This document shows, piece after piece, positions 9,222 through 17,635 of a DNA stretch of 64,000 bases (position 1 is its first letter; the number at the start of each line of letters is the position of its first letter). Source of the DNA: Sporosarcina sp. GTDB lineage: Bacteria; Bacillota; Bacilli; Bacillales_A; Planococcaceae. The notes beneath the pieces were generated by a model. That model was not told the DNA's origin, ran no database searches, and was given only the letters and a program-made list of their open reading frames with translations. A program made the position numbers and the translations under genes. The DNA is taken from positions 1 to 64,000 of the forward strand of contig JAPFCR010000047.1 in the NCBI GenBank assembly GCA_026169375.1, given 5' to 3'.

Positions 9222-9560
9222 TTATCTAAAACCGTCTTCAAACTGGTTCGCACGTTTACCTGAAGCTTGGCGTTTCTTTGCTTCAGATTGTTGGTTTTGC
9301 TTTTTCACTTGTTCAACATCTGTTTCTGAACCAAATTCTTCTCCCATATTGTTTCCATATTGGGATTGTGCTTGTTGTTGCATGTTTTGCATGGATTGTT
9401 GATTTTGCTTTTTCACCTGCTCAACATCTGTTTCTGAACCAAATTCTTCTCCCATATTATTTCCATACTGGGCTTGGTTCTGCATCTTTTGCATAGATTG
9501 TTGATTTTGCTTACGCACTTCTTTTGCATTTGTTTGATTCGGTTGTCGATTGTTTGTCAA
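9222..9560 (-). CDS. sspE: Gamma-type small acid-soluble spore protein SspE
   Basis: 112 aa, rich in Gln, Asn and Lys, with the gamma-SASP repeat core QVKKQNQQS three times. It is an amino-acid reserve made in the forespore and degraded at germination by the GPR protease; cleavage sites of the F-SET type are visible twice as EEFGSETD. I place the start at TTG 9560, seven bases after a perfect GGAGGTGA. The ATG at 9614 has no ribosome site and would add an unrelated N-terminus. Position between mutY and ygaC matches B. subtilis sspE. Confidence 0.92.
   Translation of the reverse strand: MTNNRQPNQTNAKEVRKQNQQSMQKMQNQAQYGNNMGEEFGSETDVEQVKKQNQQSMQNMQQQAQSQYGNNMGEEFGSETDVEQVKKQNQQSEAKKRQASGKRANQFEDGFR
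9289..9504 (-). repeat. Tandem 108-bp repeat inside sspE
   Basis: Two nearly identical units of period 108 bp (36 codons) cover the GEEFGSETDVEQVKKQNQQS region. Comparing 9301 onwards with 9409 onwards shows only scattered single-base differences over about 60 bases, so the duplication is recent or kept homogeneous. Confidence 0.85.
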
Positions 9561-9707
9561 TGGATCTTCACCTCCGTGCTCAATATCATGTGCAACGTTC
9601 AGATTTTTATCCATTGGAAATTTTTACAAAGTTCATAAATAGGCATCATCCACACGACTGAATCAGATTTGTATCATTTATAATGATTTCTACTTTGAAG
9701 TTTATCA

Positions 9708-10769
9708 CTAACTACATTCTTTTTTTAGTTTTTCCCATACTTTAACAACTGGAACTGGTTTCGGTAAATTTTCAACTTCTTCTGCTGTAAAAAATTGAAA
9801 TTCATCTGATACCAAAGCTTCTGCCGTTATTTCGGCGTAGTAACTTTTCACTTCCCACGTTAAATGTGTGAAAATATGCTTAAAGCTTTTGAATGCTTGT
9901 GGTGATGTAACTTTTATTCGATACTGTTCAAATAATGTCTCGGTCGCAGACTTCTTTGTATTGAGTTCAATCATCGGGAATTCCCATAAGTTCGCGAGCA
10001 AACCTTTTTCCGGTCTTTGTCTTAATAACCATTCTCCTTTTTCATTTTGAATGGCGAATGAAGCGACTGGAATAACTTTTCCTTTCTTTTTCTTCGTACG
10101 CACTGGTAACTCTTCTTGCCTTCCTTCATTAAATGCTTCGCAATAATCCCGTACAGGACATAATAAACATTTTGGTTTCGGCGTACAAATCGTCGCACCA
10201 AGCTCCATAAGTCCTTGGTTAAATGAAGATGGGTCTTCTTGGTCAATTAAATCCATCACAACTTTTTCAAAAATCCGCTTCGTTTTTGGAATCGTAATGT
10301 CATCTTCTATTAGAAGGATTCTTGATAAAACACGCATCACATTCCCGTCCACTGCATGTTCGGGTATACCAAATGCGATACTTAATACTGCGCCTGCTGT
10401 GTAAGGACCGACTCCTTTTAAAGTGGATATTTCTTTTCTGTTTTCCGGAACACTTCCGCTGTATGTTGCGATGACCTCACGAACGCCCGACTGTAAATTT
10501 CTCGCTCTTGAGTAATAACCTAAGCCTTCCCACATTTTTAAAAGTTCATCTTCCCCAGCTTCTGCCAACGCTTCCATTGTCGGATATTTTTCAATAAAGC
10601 GTTCATAATAAGGAATCACTGTATCTACTCTCGTTTGTTGCAACATGACTTCAGACACCCAAATATAATACGGATTAGATGTTCTTCGCCACGGTAAATC
10701 TCTTTTCTCTAGCGCATACCATTCAAGTAATGCTTTACGAAATGCTTCTTTATTTTCTAATGCTTGCAT
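9708..10769 (-). CDS. mutY: Adenine DNA glycosylase MutY
   Basis: 353 aa. Removes adenine mispaired with 8-oxoguanine. The helix-hairpin-helix and GPD loop are in LKGVGPYTAGAVLSIAFG, with the catalytic Asp in AVDGNVMRV. The iron-sulfur cluster cysteines lie in CTPKPKCLLCPVRDYC, spaced C-X5-C-X2-C-X5-C, one residue shorter in the first gap than the usual C-X6-C. A C-terminal Nudix-like domain (LLRQRPEKGLLANLWEFP) reads 8-oxoG. The ATG at 10769 has only a weak ribosome site. The position next to yfhP matches yfhQ of B. subtilis. Confidence 0.95.
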   Translation of the reverse strand: MQALENKEAFRKALLEWYALEKRDLPWRRTSNPYYIWVSEVMLQQTRVDTVIPYYERFIEKYPTMEALAEAGEDELLKMWEGLGYYSRARNLQSGVREVIATYSGSVPENRKEISTLKGVGPYTAGAVLSIAFGIPEHAVDGNVMRVLSRILLIEDDITIPKTKRIFEKVVMDLIDQEDPSSFNQGLMELGATICTPKPKCLLCPVRDYCEAFNEGRQEELPVRTKKKKGKVIPVASFAIQNEKGEWLLRQRPEKGLLANLWEFPMIELNTKKSATETLFEQYRIKVTSPQAFKSFKHIFTHLTWEVKSYYAEITAEALVSDEFQFFTAEEVENLPKPVPVVKVWEKLKKECS

Positions 10770-11101
10770 CGGTCTTGTTAAAGAAAACTTATAAAAGAGA
10801 ATCTGCCACTACATTCTTTTATAAAGTTGTTCGTTTTCTTGTAACATGCTCCTTTCATTTATATTGTATAGATGTTAATCGATACTGACGTTACAACTTA
10901 CGTTCAATCTTGCCTTTTATTATATTATCCATGAATAATCCGTGACAAAATGTCGAATTTACGATTATTTTCAACGCGTTTTAGTTTCTTCATAATAAAA
11001 AAAGGGTATATAATGTTTATATGCTACATTTTTTATCAAATTCTCTGTGCGGAAGTTCCGATGTGAACAATCGTCTTCCAAACAAAAGGAGATGATTTTT
11101 A
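10770..11101. other. Intergenic region between divergent mutY and yfhP
   Basis: 332 bases without a gene. It holds the yfhP -10 sequence TATAAT at 11009-11014 (no good -35) and the yfhP ribosome site AAAAGGAG near 11086. No hairpin, repeat or RNA gene was seen in the rest. Confidence 0.5.
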
Positions 11102-12082
11102 ATGGATACAGGAACTCATATTGTTATGGGTGTAGCCATTAGTGGAATTGCACTCGCCGATCCAGTGATTGATGTAGAAACAACAACGATGTATGCTGCA
11201 ATAAGCGGAATCATGGTAGGCTCTTTAATTCCTGATATCGATACTGTATTGAAACTGCGAAATAACGCCGTTTACATCAGACATCATAGAGGCATTACAC
11301 ACTCTATTCCCGCTGTTCTTCTATGGCCAATCGTTTTAACAATCTTATTACAATTCATATTCCCCGGTGCGAATTATTTTCATGTCTGGGCGTGGACTTT
11401 TCTCGCCGTATTTCTACATGTATTCGTAGATATATTTAATGCGTACGGGACACAAGCATTGCGGCCGTTTTCACAAAGTTGGGTCGCGTTAGGTGTCATT
11501 AATACTTTCGATCCTTATATTTTTATCGCGCATGTTTTAGCAATTGCCTTGTGGAGCTTTGGATTTGATCCGTTGTCTACTTTCATTTCACTTTATGCGA
11601 TTGTTTTCTTGTACTACTTACTTCGCTTTGCAGTAAAGAGCGCTGTGAAAAATGCAGTGTCGCATAGACTGCCTGATGCAACGGAAGTTATTATTTCTCC
11701 GACACTTCGATTTTTCCAATGGCGAATCGTTGCTTCATCGGACGAATATCACTACGTAGGTAGAGCTTACGGACGAGCCATTACAATATATGACCAGTTC
11801 AAACGTAAGCCAATTCCAGACTCACCTGAATTCGAAATCGCCTTAAAAGATCGTAACGTAAAAGCATTTACCGATTTTTCGCCCATTTACACTTGGGAAA
11901 TGACTCAATTCGAAGACGTTTGTGAAGTACGACTCGTTGACTTACGTTACCGAAGCAATAATTATTATCCATTCGTTGCAGTTGCTCATATTGACAAAGA
12001 CTTAAACGTCATCAATTCTTATACAGGATGGATTTTCTCCGAAGAGAAGTTAAACAAAAAACTAAATTTTGTTCATCACTAA
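11102..12082 (+). CDS. yfhP: YfhP membrane-bound metal-dependent hydrolase
   Basis: 326 aa, nearly the length of B. subtilis YfhP. The family signature of YdjM/LexA-binding-type hydrolases (DUF457) is visible: MDTGTHIVMG at the start, GSLIPDIDT near 40 and HRGITHS near 61, supplying His and Asp metal ligands. Several membrane segments follow (about 70-190), then a soluble C-terminal domain of 130 residues. AAGGAG precedes the ATG with good spacing. In B. subtilis yfhP is a negative regulator of the neighbouring yfhQ-yfhS region; whether that holds here is unknown. Confidence 0.88.
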   Translation: MDTGTHIVMGVAISGIALADPVIDVETTTMYAAISGIMVGSLIPDIDTVLKLRNNAVYIRHHRGITHSIPAVLLWPIVLTILLQFIFPGANYFHVWAWTFLAVFLHVFVDIFNAYGTQALRPFSQSWVALGVINTFDPYIFIAHVLAIALWSFGFDPLSTFISLYAIVFLYYLLRFAVKSAVKNAVSHRLPDATEVIISPTLRFFQWRIVASSDEYHYVGRAYGRAITIYDQFKRKPIPDSPEFEIALKDRNVKAFTDFSPIYTWEMTQFEDVCEVRLVDLRYRSNNYYPFVAVAHIDKDLNVINSYTGWIFSEEKLNKKLNFVHH

Positions 12083-12084
12083 AC

Positions 12085-12127
12085 AATAAGAAAAGCTAGA
12101 GCACACTTGCTCATAGCTTTTCTTATT
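12085..12127. terminator. Bidirectional terminator between yfhP and yfhH
   Basis: An imperfect 17-18 bp hairpin built on AATAAGAAAAGCT (12085-12097) and AGCTTTTCTTATT (12115-12127), flanked by A and T tracts. Confidence 0.85.
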
Positions 12128-12130
12128 TTA

Positions 12131-12460
12131 TCATTTACCTGTCTTGACTGATTTCAACATGGAAATAGGCAATGCTTCTTCCGCTAGCTTTCCACCGAGG
12201 CGATGTCCCCATGCGAAGCGGCCTTTTAAATAATCGACTTGAAAGAACATCCCTTCGTCGCCTTCAATTCGATAAATTTCACCTGTTTCAATCGTCTCTG
12301 GGTCAATTAAATACGATTCAACCATCGTCATCTTTCTTTGATAAACTGCAAATTCGTTAATAATCCCTAATTGCTCAGCTTTCCTTGCCTTTTCGCGTAA
12401 ATTTGCAATTTCCGTTCGTAATTCATGTTCAGTCATATCACCGTAGTGTTTTTCAGTCAT
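12131..12460 (-). CDS. yfhH: YfhH, DUF1811 family protein
   Basis: 109 aa. The start at ATG 12460 follows AAGGAG and overlaps the recX stop by 8 bp, so the two genes are translationally coupled. A helical N-terminus (ELRTEIANLREKARKAEQLG) leads into a small beta domain. The family is conserved next to recX in Bacillales; its function is unknown. The longer frame reaching 12505 overlaps recX further and has no ribosome site. Confidence 0.85.
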   Translation of the reverse strand: MTEKHYGDMTEHELRTEIANLREKARKAEQLGIINEFAVYQRKMTMVESYLIDPETIETGEIYRIEGDEGMFFQVDYLKGRFAWGHRLGGKLAEEALPISMLKSVKTGK

Positions 12461-13262
12461 CCGATTCGAGCTCCTTTTTTTCAATAAACGCATCAATTTT
12501 ATCAAATGGAATGCCTTTTTGATACATAGAACGTTTCACACGATTATGTAAATCAAACCCACTATACCTTTGGGCATATCGTCGCCAAGCTTTCTCACCG
12601 ATTGTAGACGTCACTTCATCCCACTCATCTTCATCAATTTCAAACTCAATAAATGAAAGCGCTTCTTGAATCACATCATATGAGTAACCTTTTCTCATTA
12701 AGGAATTTTGAATACGCGTTTCTTTTTGACGTGGAGATTCCGTTCGATTCCGCCTTGCTTCTTTTTCTGCCATCTTCCGCGCAACTTCAACTTGTTCATC
12801 TGACGAATATTCACTTAGTACTTGCTCTTGTAACTCTTTTGATATTCCTTTTTGGTGAAGTCGCTGCTGAATCGCTCTCGGGCCTTGACCAGATGTTTTT
12901 TTCTGTGTTTCTAATAATGCTTTTGAAAATGTTTCATCGTTTAAAAAGCCTAAGCGCCGAAGTTTGACAATCGCTTCTAATACGACCGCCTCCCCGTATC
13001 CTGAGTCTAATAACTTTTGTTTAACTTCATATTCACTTCTCATTCGAAACCCTAAATAATGAAGCGCACGATTAAATGCTTTTTCGATTTCATCTTCATA
13101 CACCATATCTTCAATAGACCAATCTTCAAGCGTTATTCCTTTGGTTAATTCAAACTTCACAAGTACAGATTCATGTACACTAAATGCATATTTTTTGTCT
13201 AAGAAAATATTAAATCTTTCTGGATCTCTCTTTTGCTGTGTTATCTTAGTTATAACAGGCAC
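12453..13262 (-). CDS. recX: Recombination regulator RecX
   Basis: 269 aa. RecX binds the RecA filament and modulates its activity. Three-helix RecX repeats are visible (ALHYLGFRMRSEYEVKQKL, then RRLGFLNDETF and IQNSLMRKGYSYDVIQEAL). The start was set at GTG 13262, nine bases after AGGAGG, giving MPVITKITQQKRDPERF, close to the B. subtilis N-terminus. The 28 extra residues of the longer frame do not resemble the family. Divergent from yfhF and coupled to yfhH. Confidence 0.9.
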   Translation of the reverse strand: MPVITKITQQKRDPERFNIFLDKKYAFSVHESVLVKFELTKGITLEDWSIEDMVYEDEIEKAFNRALHYLGFRMRSEYEVKQKLLDSGYGEAVVLEAIVKLRRLGFLNDETFSKALLETQKKTSGQGPRAIQQRLHQKGISKELQEQVLSEYSSDEQVEVARKMAEKEARRNRTESPRQKETRIQNSLMRKGYSYDVIQEALSFIEFEIDEDEWDEVTSTIGEKAWRRYAQRYSGFDLHNRVKRSMYQKGIPFDKIDAFIEKKELESDD

Positions 13263-13358
13263 AATCAATAACCTCCTGTCCTTTTTACTAGTATACATGT
13301 TCTTTCGAAACGATTCAGCTGAACAGTTTTTACATTCACCTAACAAGGAGTGATTTAT

Positions 13359-14258
13359 ATGAGAATTGTCATTGCAGGCGGGTCTGGTTTTATCGGTCGC
13401 AAGTTAACGAAATACTTTGCTAGTCAAGAATATGAAGTGATTATTCTCACTCGTAACTTTAAAGAAAATGAACTTAATATTTCGTATGTAGAATGGTTAA
13501 ACGAACGATACAGACCAGAATATGAAATAAAAAAAGCAGATGTTTTTATCAACTTAGCAGGTGCATCCATTAACAATGGGCGCTGGACAAAAAAGCATCA
13601 AGAAGTAATCTACAATAGTCGCATCACTGCAACAAATGAGTTACTGCGAATCATCGATCAATTACCCAGTCCACCAAAGACTTTCATTAATGCCAGCGCA
13701 ATCGGTATTTATCCCACTTCGGAAACAGCGCACTACACCGAAACATCAACAGCAGTTGCCGATGATTTCCTCGGAAAAACAGTTTTGGACTGGGAACGAA
13801 GAGCGATGACTGCTAAAAATAACGGGATTCGCGTTGCTTGTATGCGTTTCGGTGTAATTCTCGGATCTAGTGAAGGTGCACTTCCGCCAATGGTTACACC
13901 TTATCGTTTTTTTGCAGGCGGTACTGTTGGTTCTGGACGACAGTGGTTATCCTGGGTACATATTGAGGATGTCATTCGCGCGATTGTGTTTACGCTTGAA
14001 CACCCACATATTTCTGGTCCTATTAATGTAACAGCTCCTTCCCCGAAAAGGATGAAAGATTTCGGCCAGATGATTGCAGCTACAACTGGGTGTCCACACT
14101 GGCTTCCAGTACCTGCGATTGCAATGCGTTTATTACTCGGTAAAAAAAGTGACCTTGTTTTAAAAGGACAATATGTTACACCAGAGCGTCTTGTCGAGAA
14201 TGGTTTTACTTTTTTATTTCCTACATTAGAAAATGCATTACAGGATCTTTTAAAATAA
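13359..14258 (+). CDS. yfhF: YfhF, TIGR01777-type NAD-dependent epimerase
   Basis: 299 aa. A short-chain dehydrogenase/epimerase-fold protein with the nucleotide-binding motif GGSGFIG at residues 7-13 and the family pattern NLAGASINNGRW near 68. The C-terminal DUF1731-like tail covers the last 45 residues. The substrate is unknown; the human homologue is SDR39U1. AAGGAG precedes the ATG at 13359; the GTG at 13350 is less well placed. Located divergent to recX as in B. subtilis. Confidence 0.9.
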   Translation: MRIVIAGGSGFIGRKLTKYFASQEYEVIILTRNFKENELNISYVEWLNERYRPEYEIKKADVFINLAGASINNGRWTKKHQEVIYNSRITATNELLRIIDQLPSPPKTFINASAIGIYPTSETAHYTETSTAVADDFLGKTVLDWERRAMTAKNNGIRVACMRFGVILGSSEGALPPMVTPYRFFAGGTVGSGRQWLSWVHIEDVIRAIVFTLEHPHISGPINVTAPSPKRMKDFGQMIAATTGCPHWLPVPAIAMRLLLGKKSDLVLKGQYVTPERLVENGFTFLFPTLENALQDLLK

Positions 14259-14313
14259 TAGGTATAGTCAAGCACTTCTTATGCATCCTAAGTAAAAAGA
14301 AAGGATGCTTCAC

Positions 14314-15114
14314 ATGATTAAACAGCATGGATTCGGTTCCTTGATTGCGCTTTTTATCATCACAACCGGTGTCTTATTAAATCCTTTTTCCGCCAACGCT
14401 GAAGAATTTCATTGGGGATTTAAAAAAGCAACAGACGAAACGCCACCAGATGCAGGCGCTCCGTTTAATGAAGTACTAAAAAAATACGGTGCGTTGTATA
14501 AAGGTGATCCCGAAGAGAAAACGATTTATTTAACATTTGACAACGGCTATGAAGCTGGCCACACAGAATCTATTTTAGATACGTTAAAAGAAGAAGATGT
14601 CTACGCGACTTTCTTTCTAACCGGGCATTATTTAACGAGTGCAACGCCGTTAGTCAAAAGGATGGCGGAAGATGGTCATATTATAGGAAATCACTCTTAT
14701 GATCACCCAAATATGGCCAATTTAACCGAAGCTGGAATGAAAGATGAATGGCATCGTTTTGATCACAAATTAAAAGAATTAACAGGCATCGAACGAACCG
14801 TTTATGTTAGACCTCCAAAAGGAATTTTCAATGAAAAACTTCTTTCTTATGGGAATGAACTCGGCTACCGACATATCTTTTGGTCTGTCGCATTTGTTGA
14901 TTGGCATGAAGATAAACCGCAAGGGAAAGCTTATGCATACAACGAGTTAATGAAGCAGTTGCATCCTGGAGCACTTATTTTAATGCATACCGTTTCCTCG
15001 GACAATGCCGAAGCGCTTCCAGATTTCATACGTGACGCAAAGGAAAAAGGATATACTTTTAAAACATTAGATGATCTCGTCGCTGAATCAGAAGGTCTTT
15101 TTCCCGTCTTCTAA
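14314..15114 (+). CDS. pdaA: PdaA, delta-lactam-forming peptidoglycan de-N-acetylase
   Basis: 266 aa with a signal peptide (about 1-29, cleavage near ANA-EE). A polysaccharide deacetylase (CE4) domain covers 60-260. The catalytic motif reads TFDNGYE, with Asn replacing the second Asp of the usual TFDDG, as in B. subtilis PdaA. Metal ligands are in GNHSYDH. PdaA acts after amide cleavage to make muramic delta-lactam in spore cortex, which germination enzymes need. It supports a spore-forming host. The ATG at 14314 follows AAAGGA. Confidence 0.92.
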   Translation: MIKQHGFGSLIALFIITTGVLLNPFSANAEEFHWGFKKATDETPPDAGAPFNEVLKKYGALYKGDPEEKTIYLTFDNGYEAGHTESILDTLKEEDVYATFFLTGHYLTSATPLVKRMAEDGHIIGNHSYDHPNMANLTEAGMKDEWHRFDHKLKELTGIERTVYVRPPKGIFNEKLLSYGNELGYRHIFWSVAFVDWHEDKPQGKAYAYNELMKQLHPGALILMHTVSSDNAEALPDFIRDAKEKGYTFKTLDDLVAESEGLFPVF

Positions 15115-15123
15115 ATAATAAAA

Positions 15124-15167
15124 AACGTCGATCAACATTATTCTTCAAGTTGACCGACGTTTTTTTA
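15124..15167. terminator. Bidirectional terminator after pdaA
   Basis: AACGTCGATCAAC (15124-15136) pairs with GTTGACCGACGTT (15150-15162) with one mismatch, followed by seven T residues. Confidence 0.88.
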
Positions 15168-15271
15168 TTTTATATTACGATTTCATCATACGTCTTAAGC
15201 TTTTTCATAAGCAATTCTCTCCTAAATTCTTTGAAATATTGTATAATTCTAACATACAGGAGGTGAAAAGA

Positions 15272-15667
15272 ATGCAATTTTCTATGACTGAGCACGGTTT
15301 TCAAACTGCAACAGCTTATGGTTCACTCGATATTTCAGCGAATGATGAGTATGGCTTCAGGCCATTCCAACTACTGGTCTCATCTGTCGCAGTTTGTAGT
15401 GGCGGTGTTTTACGTAATATTCTTGAAAAAATGAGAATGTCTGCATCCAATATTTCGATTGATGTAAAAGAAGTAAAGAGAAATGCAGCAGAGGCAAATA
15501 AACTCGAAAAGATTCACTTACATTTTACGATTGAAGGTGAGAATTTAGTAGAAGAGAGAATGCCAAAAGTATTCGAATTAACGCATAAAAACTGTTCAAT
15601 GATTCAATCTGTAGCACCAGCGATTGAAATAGTTGAAACATATGAAATTGTGAGTCCGTCTAAATAA
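15272..15667 (+). CDS. OsmC/Ohr family protein
   Basis: 131 aa. The two conserved cysteines of the OsmC/Ohr fold are present, in VAVCSGGVLRN (about 42) and THKNCSMI (about 107). Members reduce organic hydroperoxides or act as redox sensors. The compact length and lack of the Ohr N-terminal motif fit the YhfA-like general OsmC subgroup. A strong AGGAGGTGA precedes the ATG at 15272; TATAAT lies at 15242. It is a single-gene unit, and the perfect hairpin at 15676 may serve as its terminator. Confidence 0.85.
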   Translation: MQFSMTEHGFQTATAYGSLDISANDEYGFRPFQLLVSSVAVCSGGVLRNILEKMRMSASNISIDVKEVKRNAAEANKLEKIHLHFTIEGENLVEERMPKVFELTHKNCSMIQSVAPAIEIVETYEIVSPSK

Positions 15668-15675
15668 AGTAAAAC

Positions 15676-15880
15676 TTCAATCAGTGGGGGGTTTCTTCAT
15701 CTCCCACTGATTGAAAAGGAACACAAGCTAAGTGCGTCACGTCCTGTGACAACGCTTGCGTGACCAACATCATGTTGGCCTCAATCGGGCTTTTACGGGC
15801 AGCCCGACTCCCACTTACCTTTACCGTTTTCACTTAAATCTTGAAGTGGGAGTCTTACTGCCCGTTAATGCGGGATAAAT
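15676..15880. mobile_element. Structured non-coding element, possible IS200/IS605-type remnant
   Basis: About 200 bases packed with inverted repeats and no reading frame. A 13-bp perfect stem (15676-15688 with 15703-15715) comes first. Then small hairpins at 15736-15750 (GTCAC/GTGAC) and 15764-15778 (CCAACA/TGTTGG), then TCGGGCT/AGCCCGA (15785-15807). That last hairpin competes with a nested pair: ACGGGCAG/CTGCCCGT (15795-15802 with 15858-15865) outside GACTCCCACTT/AAGTGGGAGTC (15806-15816 with 15844-15854). A CCCG/CGGG hairpin ends it near 15874. Subterminal palindromes and structured RNA are typical of IS200/IS605 ends and TnpB-linked omega RNAs; the assignment is from memory of such sequences and is not proven. 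No transposase remains. Confidence 0.4.
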
Positions 15881-15938
15881 CTTTTAATGACTACTTACAC
15901 TCCTTTCATTGCGTATGACAGAAAAGTTTTCATACAAA

Positions 15939-15986
15939 AAGGCTTAGTCTTATCATTTAGATATCGACTAAGCCTTATGTTTTTTC
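15939..15986. terminator. Strong bidirectional terminator-like hairpin
   Basis: An 11-bp perfect stem (15939-15949 with 15966-15976) has five A residues on the left and a T-rich run after it on the right. On the minus strand it would end any transcript from the 16.1 kb region. Confidence 0.8.
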
Positions 15987-16124
15987 TGATTCATTATGTT
16001 CTCTTTCCATATACCGTACGCGTCTTTGAATAGCTTTTGCTCCGATGAGACGTTTCCGAATCCCCTCCTTTAAGATTTTGTTTGCTTTTGTAGTAATTAC
16101 TAATTTTGATCGTTAACCTCCTTC
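15975..16124 (-). pseudogene. Possible degraded small coding unit with two ribosome sites
   Basis: On the minus strand AAGGAGG (16117-16123) and AAAGGAGGGG (16062-16071) look like good Shine-Dalgarno sites, but neither is followed by ATG, GTG or TTG at a usable distance. One frame stays open for about 40 codons and encodes a basic helical peptide (KANKILKEGIRKRLIGAKAI and on) that stops inside the terminator stem at 15975. It could be a small gene that lost its start, or a gene using ATC or ATT. No family was recognised. Confidence 0.3.
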
Positions 16125-16209
16125 CTGATTGCTTATTTATACTTTGCCACTTAATCTGATTATTCCCAACTATCAAATAACCAAAGAGCAAGAATGATTC
16201 AAAAGAACT

Positions 16210-16248
16210 AGAAAAAGACTTTCCCGTTTTGTGAGAAAGTCTTTTTCT
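16210..16248. terminator. Terminator of the yihY unit
   Basis: A 14-bp perfect stem (16210-16223 with 16235-16248). Its right arm reaches the stop codon of the minus-strand YihY gene; A/T-rich arms provide the T run on that strand. Confidence 0.85.
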
Positions 16249-17234
16249 TATAGAACAGCATCACTTTTTTTCATCGCCTGAATCGCTTTTTTTCGATCAC
16301 TCATGACAGCATTAATCTGTCCACCTACCATGAGAATAATACCAGAAAGATAGAGCCACATCATTAAAACAATGATTGCACCGATACTTCCATAAGTATT
16401 AGAATAGCTCCCATAATTCCCTACATAGAATGAAAATCCAAGTGAAGTCACAATCCAACCGACTGTGACAATAGCAGATCCCAAAATGACACTTCTATAT
16501 TGTAATTTTACATTTGGAACGAGCCAATAAATTAATGAGAACACACTATAAATTAGAATTGGCGGTAAAAACCATCTTAAATTCGACCATAACTTAAGAA
16601 AACCTTCTTCTAATCCTAAATATGAAAAAGCGAACGTTCCAATTTGTTGACCAAAGACCGGTAAGACTAAAGCAACAACAACAACAGCGATTAGCATGAC
16701 TGTAAATACAACGGACATCCCTCTAGCAACAATAAAAGAACGGGACTCTTCTTTAAAATAAGAGAGATTTAAAGCTTTTGTCAAAGCATTCATCCCTTTA
16801 GAAGCAGACCAAACTGTTGCAATGATCCCGAAAGATAGTAAACCGCCACTTCTCTTACTTAACACATCGCCTAACGTTTCTTCTAAAAGACTCGCCACAC
16901 TCTCTGGTGCATAGTCTCTAATGAAAATAAAAATCTCAGCTTGATCTAAATTTAAATAAGGCAATAAAGTAAATATGAAAATTAATAATGGAAATAAAGA
17001 TAAGAGAAAAAAGAATGCAAGCTGAGAAGCTAATCCTGTCACATCCACTTTCTTTATTCTTGTTATGAGTCCTTTTATAAAACCGTTAAAGGTTGTCACA
17101 TCGAAATCATCTAATTCCCCGTCTTTTATATCATCGATAAACCTTTTAACGGCGGTCTCCTCCATAAATTTCGATTTCTTTTCTTTTTCACTGATCGCTT
17201 GAGGCTTAGGAGTTGTTGAAACATCTTCCTTCAT
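16248..17234 (-). CDS. YihY/BrkB family inner-membrane protein
   Basis: 328 aa with six predicted membrane segments between about 60 and 310 and hydrophilic ends. The family signature TGLASQLAFFFLLSLFPLL and the Trp-Ser-Ala-Ser-Lys-Gly segment near 145 place it in YihY/BrkB (once called ribonuclease BN by error; the nuclease is a different protein). Function is unknown. The start has AAAGGAGTG upstream. It is 26 bp downstream of the YtxH-domain gene, so the two form an operon. In B. subtilis the counterpart is YfkH. Confidence 0.85.
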   Translation of the reverse strand: MKEDVSTTPKPQAISEKEKKSKFMEETAVKRFIDDIKDGELDDFDVTTFNGFIKGLITRIKKVDVTGLASQLAFFFLLSLFPLLIFIFTLLPYLNLDQAEIFIFIRDYAPESVASLLEETLGDVLSKRSGGLLSFGIIATVWSASKGMNALTKALNLSYFKEESRSFIVARGMSVVFTVMLIAVVVVALVLPVFGQQIGTFAFSYLGLEEGFLKLWSNLRWFLPPILIYSVFSLIYWLVPNVKLQYRSVILGSAIVTVGWIVTSLGFSFYVGNYGSYSNTYGSIGAIIVLMMWLYLSGIILMVGGQINAVMSDRKKAIQAMKKSDAVL

Positions 17235-17260
17235 TGTTTTTTCACTCCTTTCAGTAACCG

Positions 17261-17635
17261 TTACTTTCCCGTTACGTCTTCTTGAACACTTTCAGTAACG
17301 ATTGATTTATAATCATCTTTCGATTCAACAAAAGCCTCTTTCGTATCTTCAACTAATTCTTTTACCTGAGGAGTTAGCTGTTTAATATCATCTACTTTCT
17401 CTTTAATGTATGCTGCATCCTCAGAAAACTTCTCAAACATCGTCTCGTATTTTTCTTTCTCAGTTTGTACTTTCAACTTTAGCTCATCTGTATTTTTCCC
17501 GTAGTATTGCAATGTTGAAATAGCGCGTTTCGACTTTCCAACAACATTTTCACGAGTGGATTTATCCAACATACTTGCAATTCCACCAAGAACAGCTCCC
17601 AATAAAACAAATGTACCAAATTTACTTTTTTTCAT
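17261..17635 (-). CDS. YtxH-domain protein
   Basis: 124 aa. A single N-terminal hydrophobic segment (about 5-22, FGTFVLLGAVLGGIASML) with the YtxH glycine pattern is followed by a long charged, probably coiled-coil helix. Such proteins are small membrane-anchored, general-stress-associated proteins of unknown function. GGAGG precedes the ATG. First gene of a two-gene unit with yihY. Confidence 0.8.
   Translation of the reverse strand: MKKSKFGTFVLLGAVLGGIASMLDKSTRENVVGKSKRAISTLQYYGKNTDELKLKVQTEKEKYETMFEKFSEDAAYIKEKVDDIKQLTPQVKELVEDTKEAFVESKDDYKSIVTESVQEDVTGK

Noticed and set aside
15994-16191. 65-aa minus-strand frame starting at ATG 16191
   Set aside because: The start has no ribosome site, the composition is not protein-like, and a different frame in the same stretch looks more coding.
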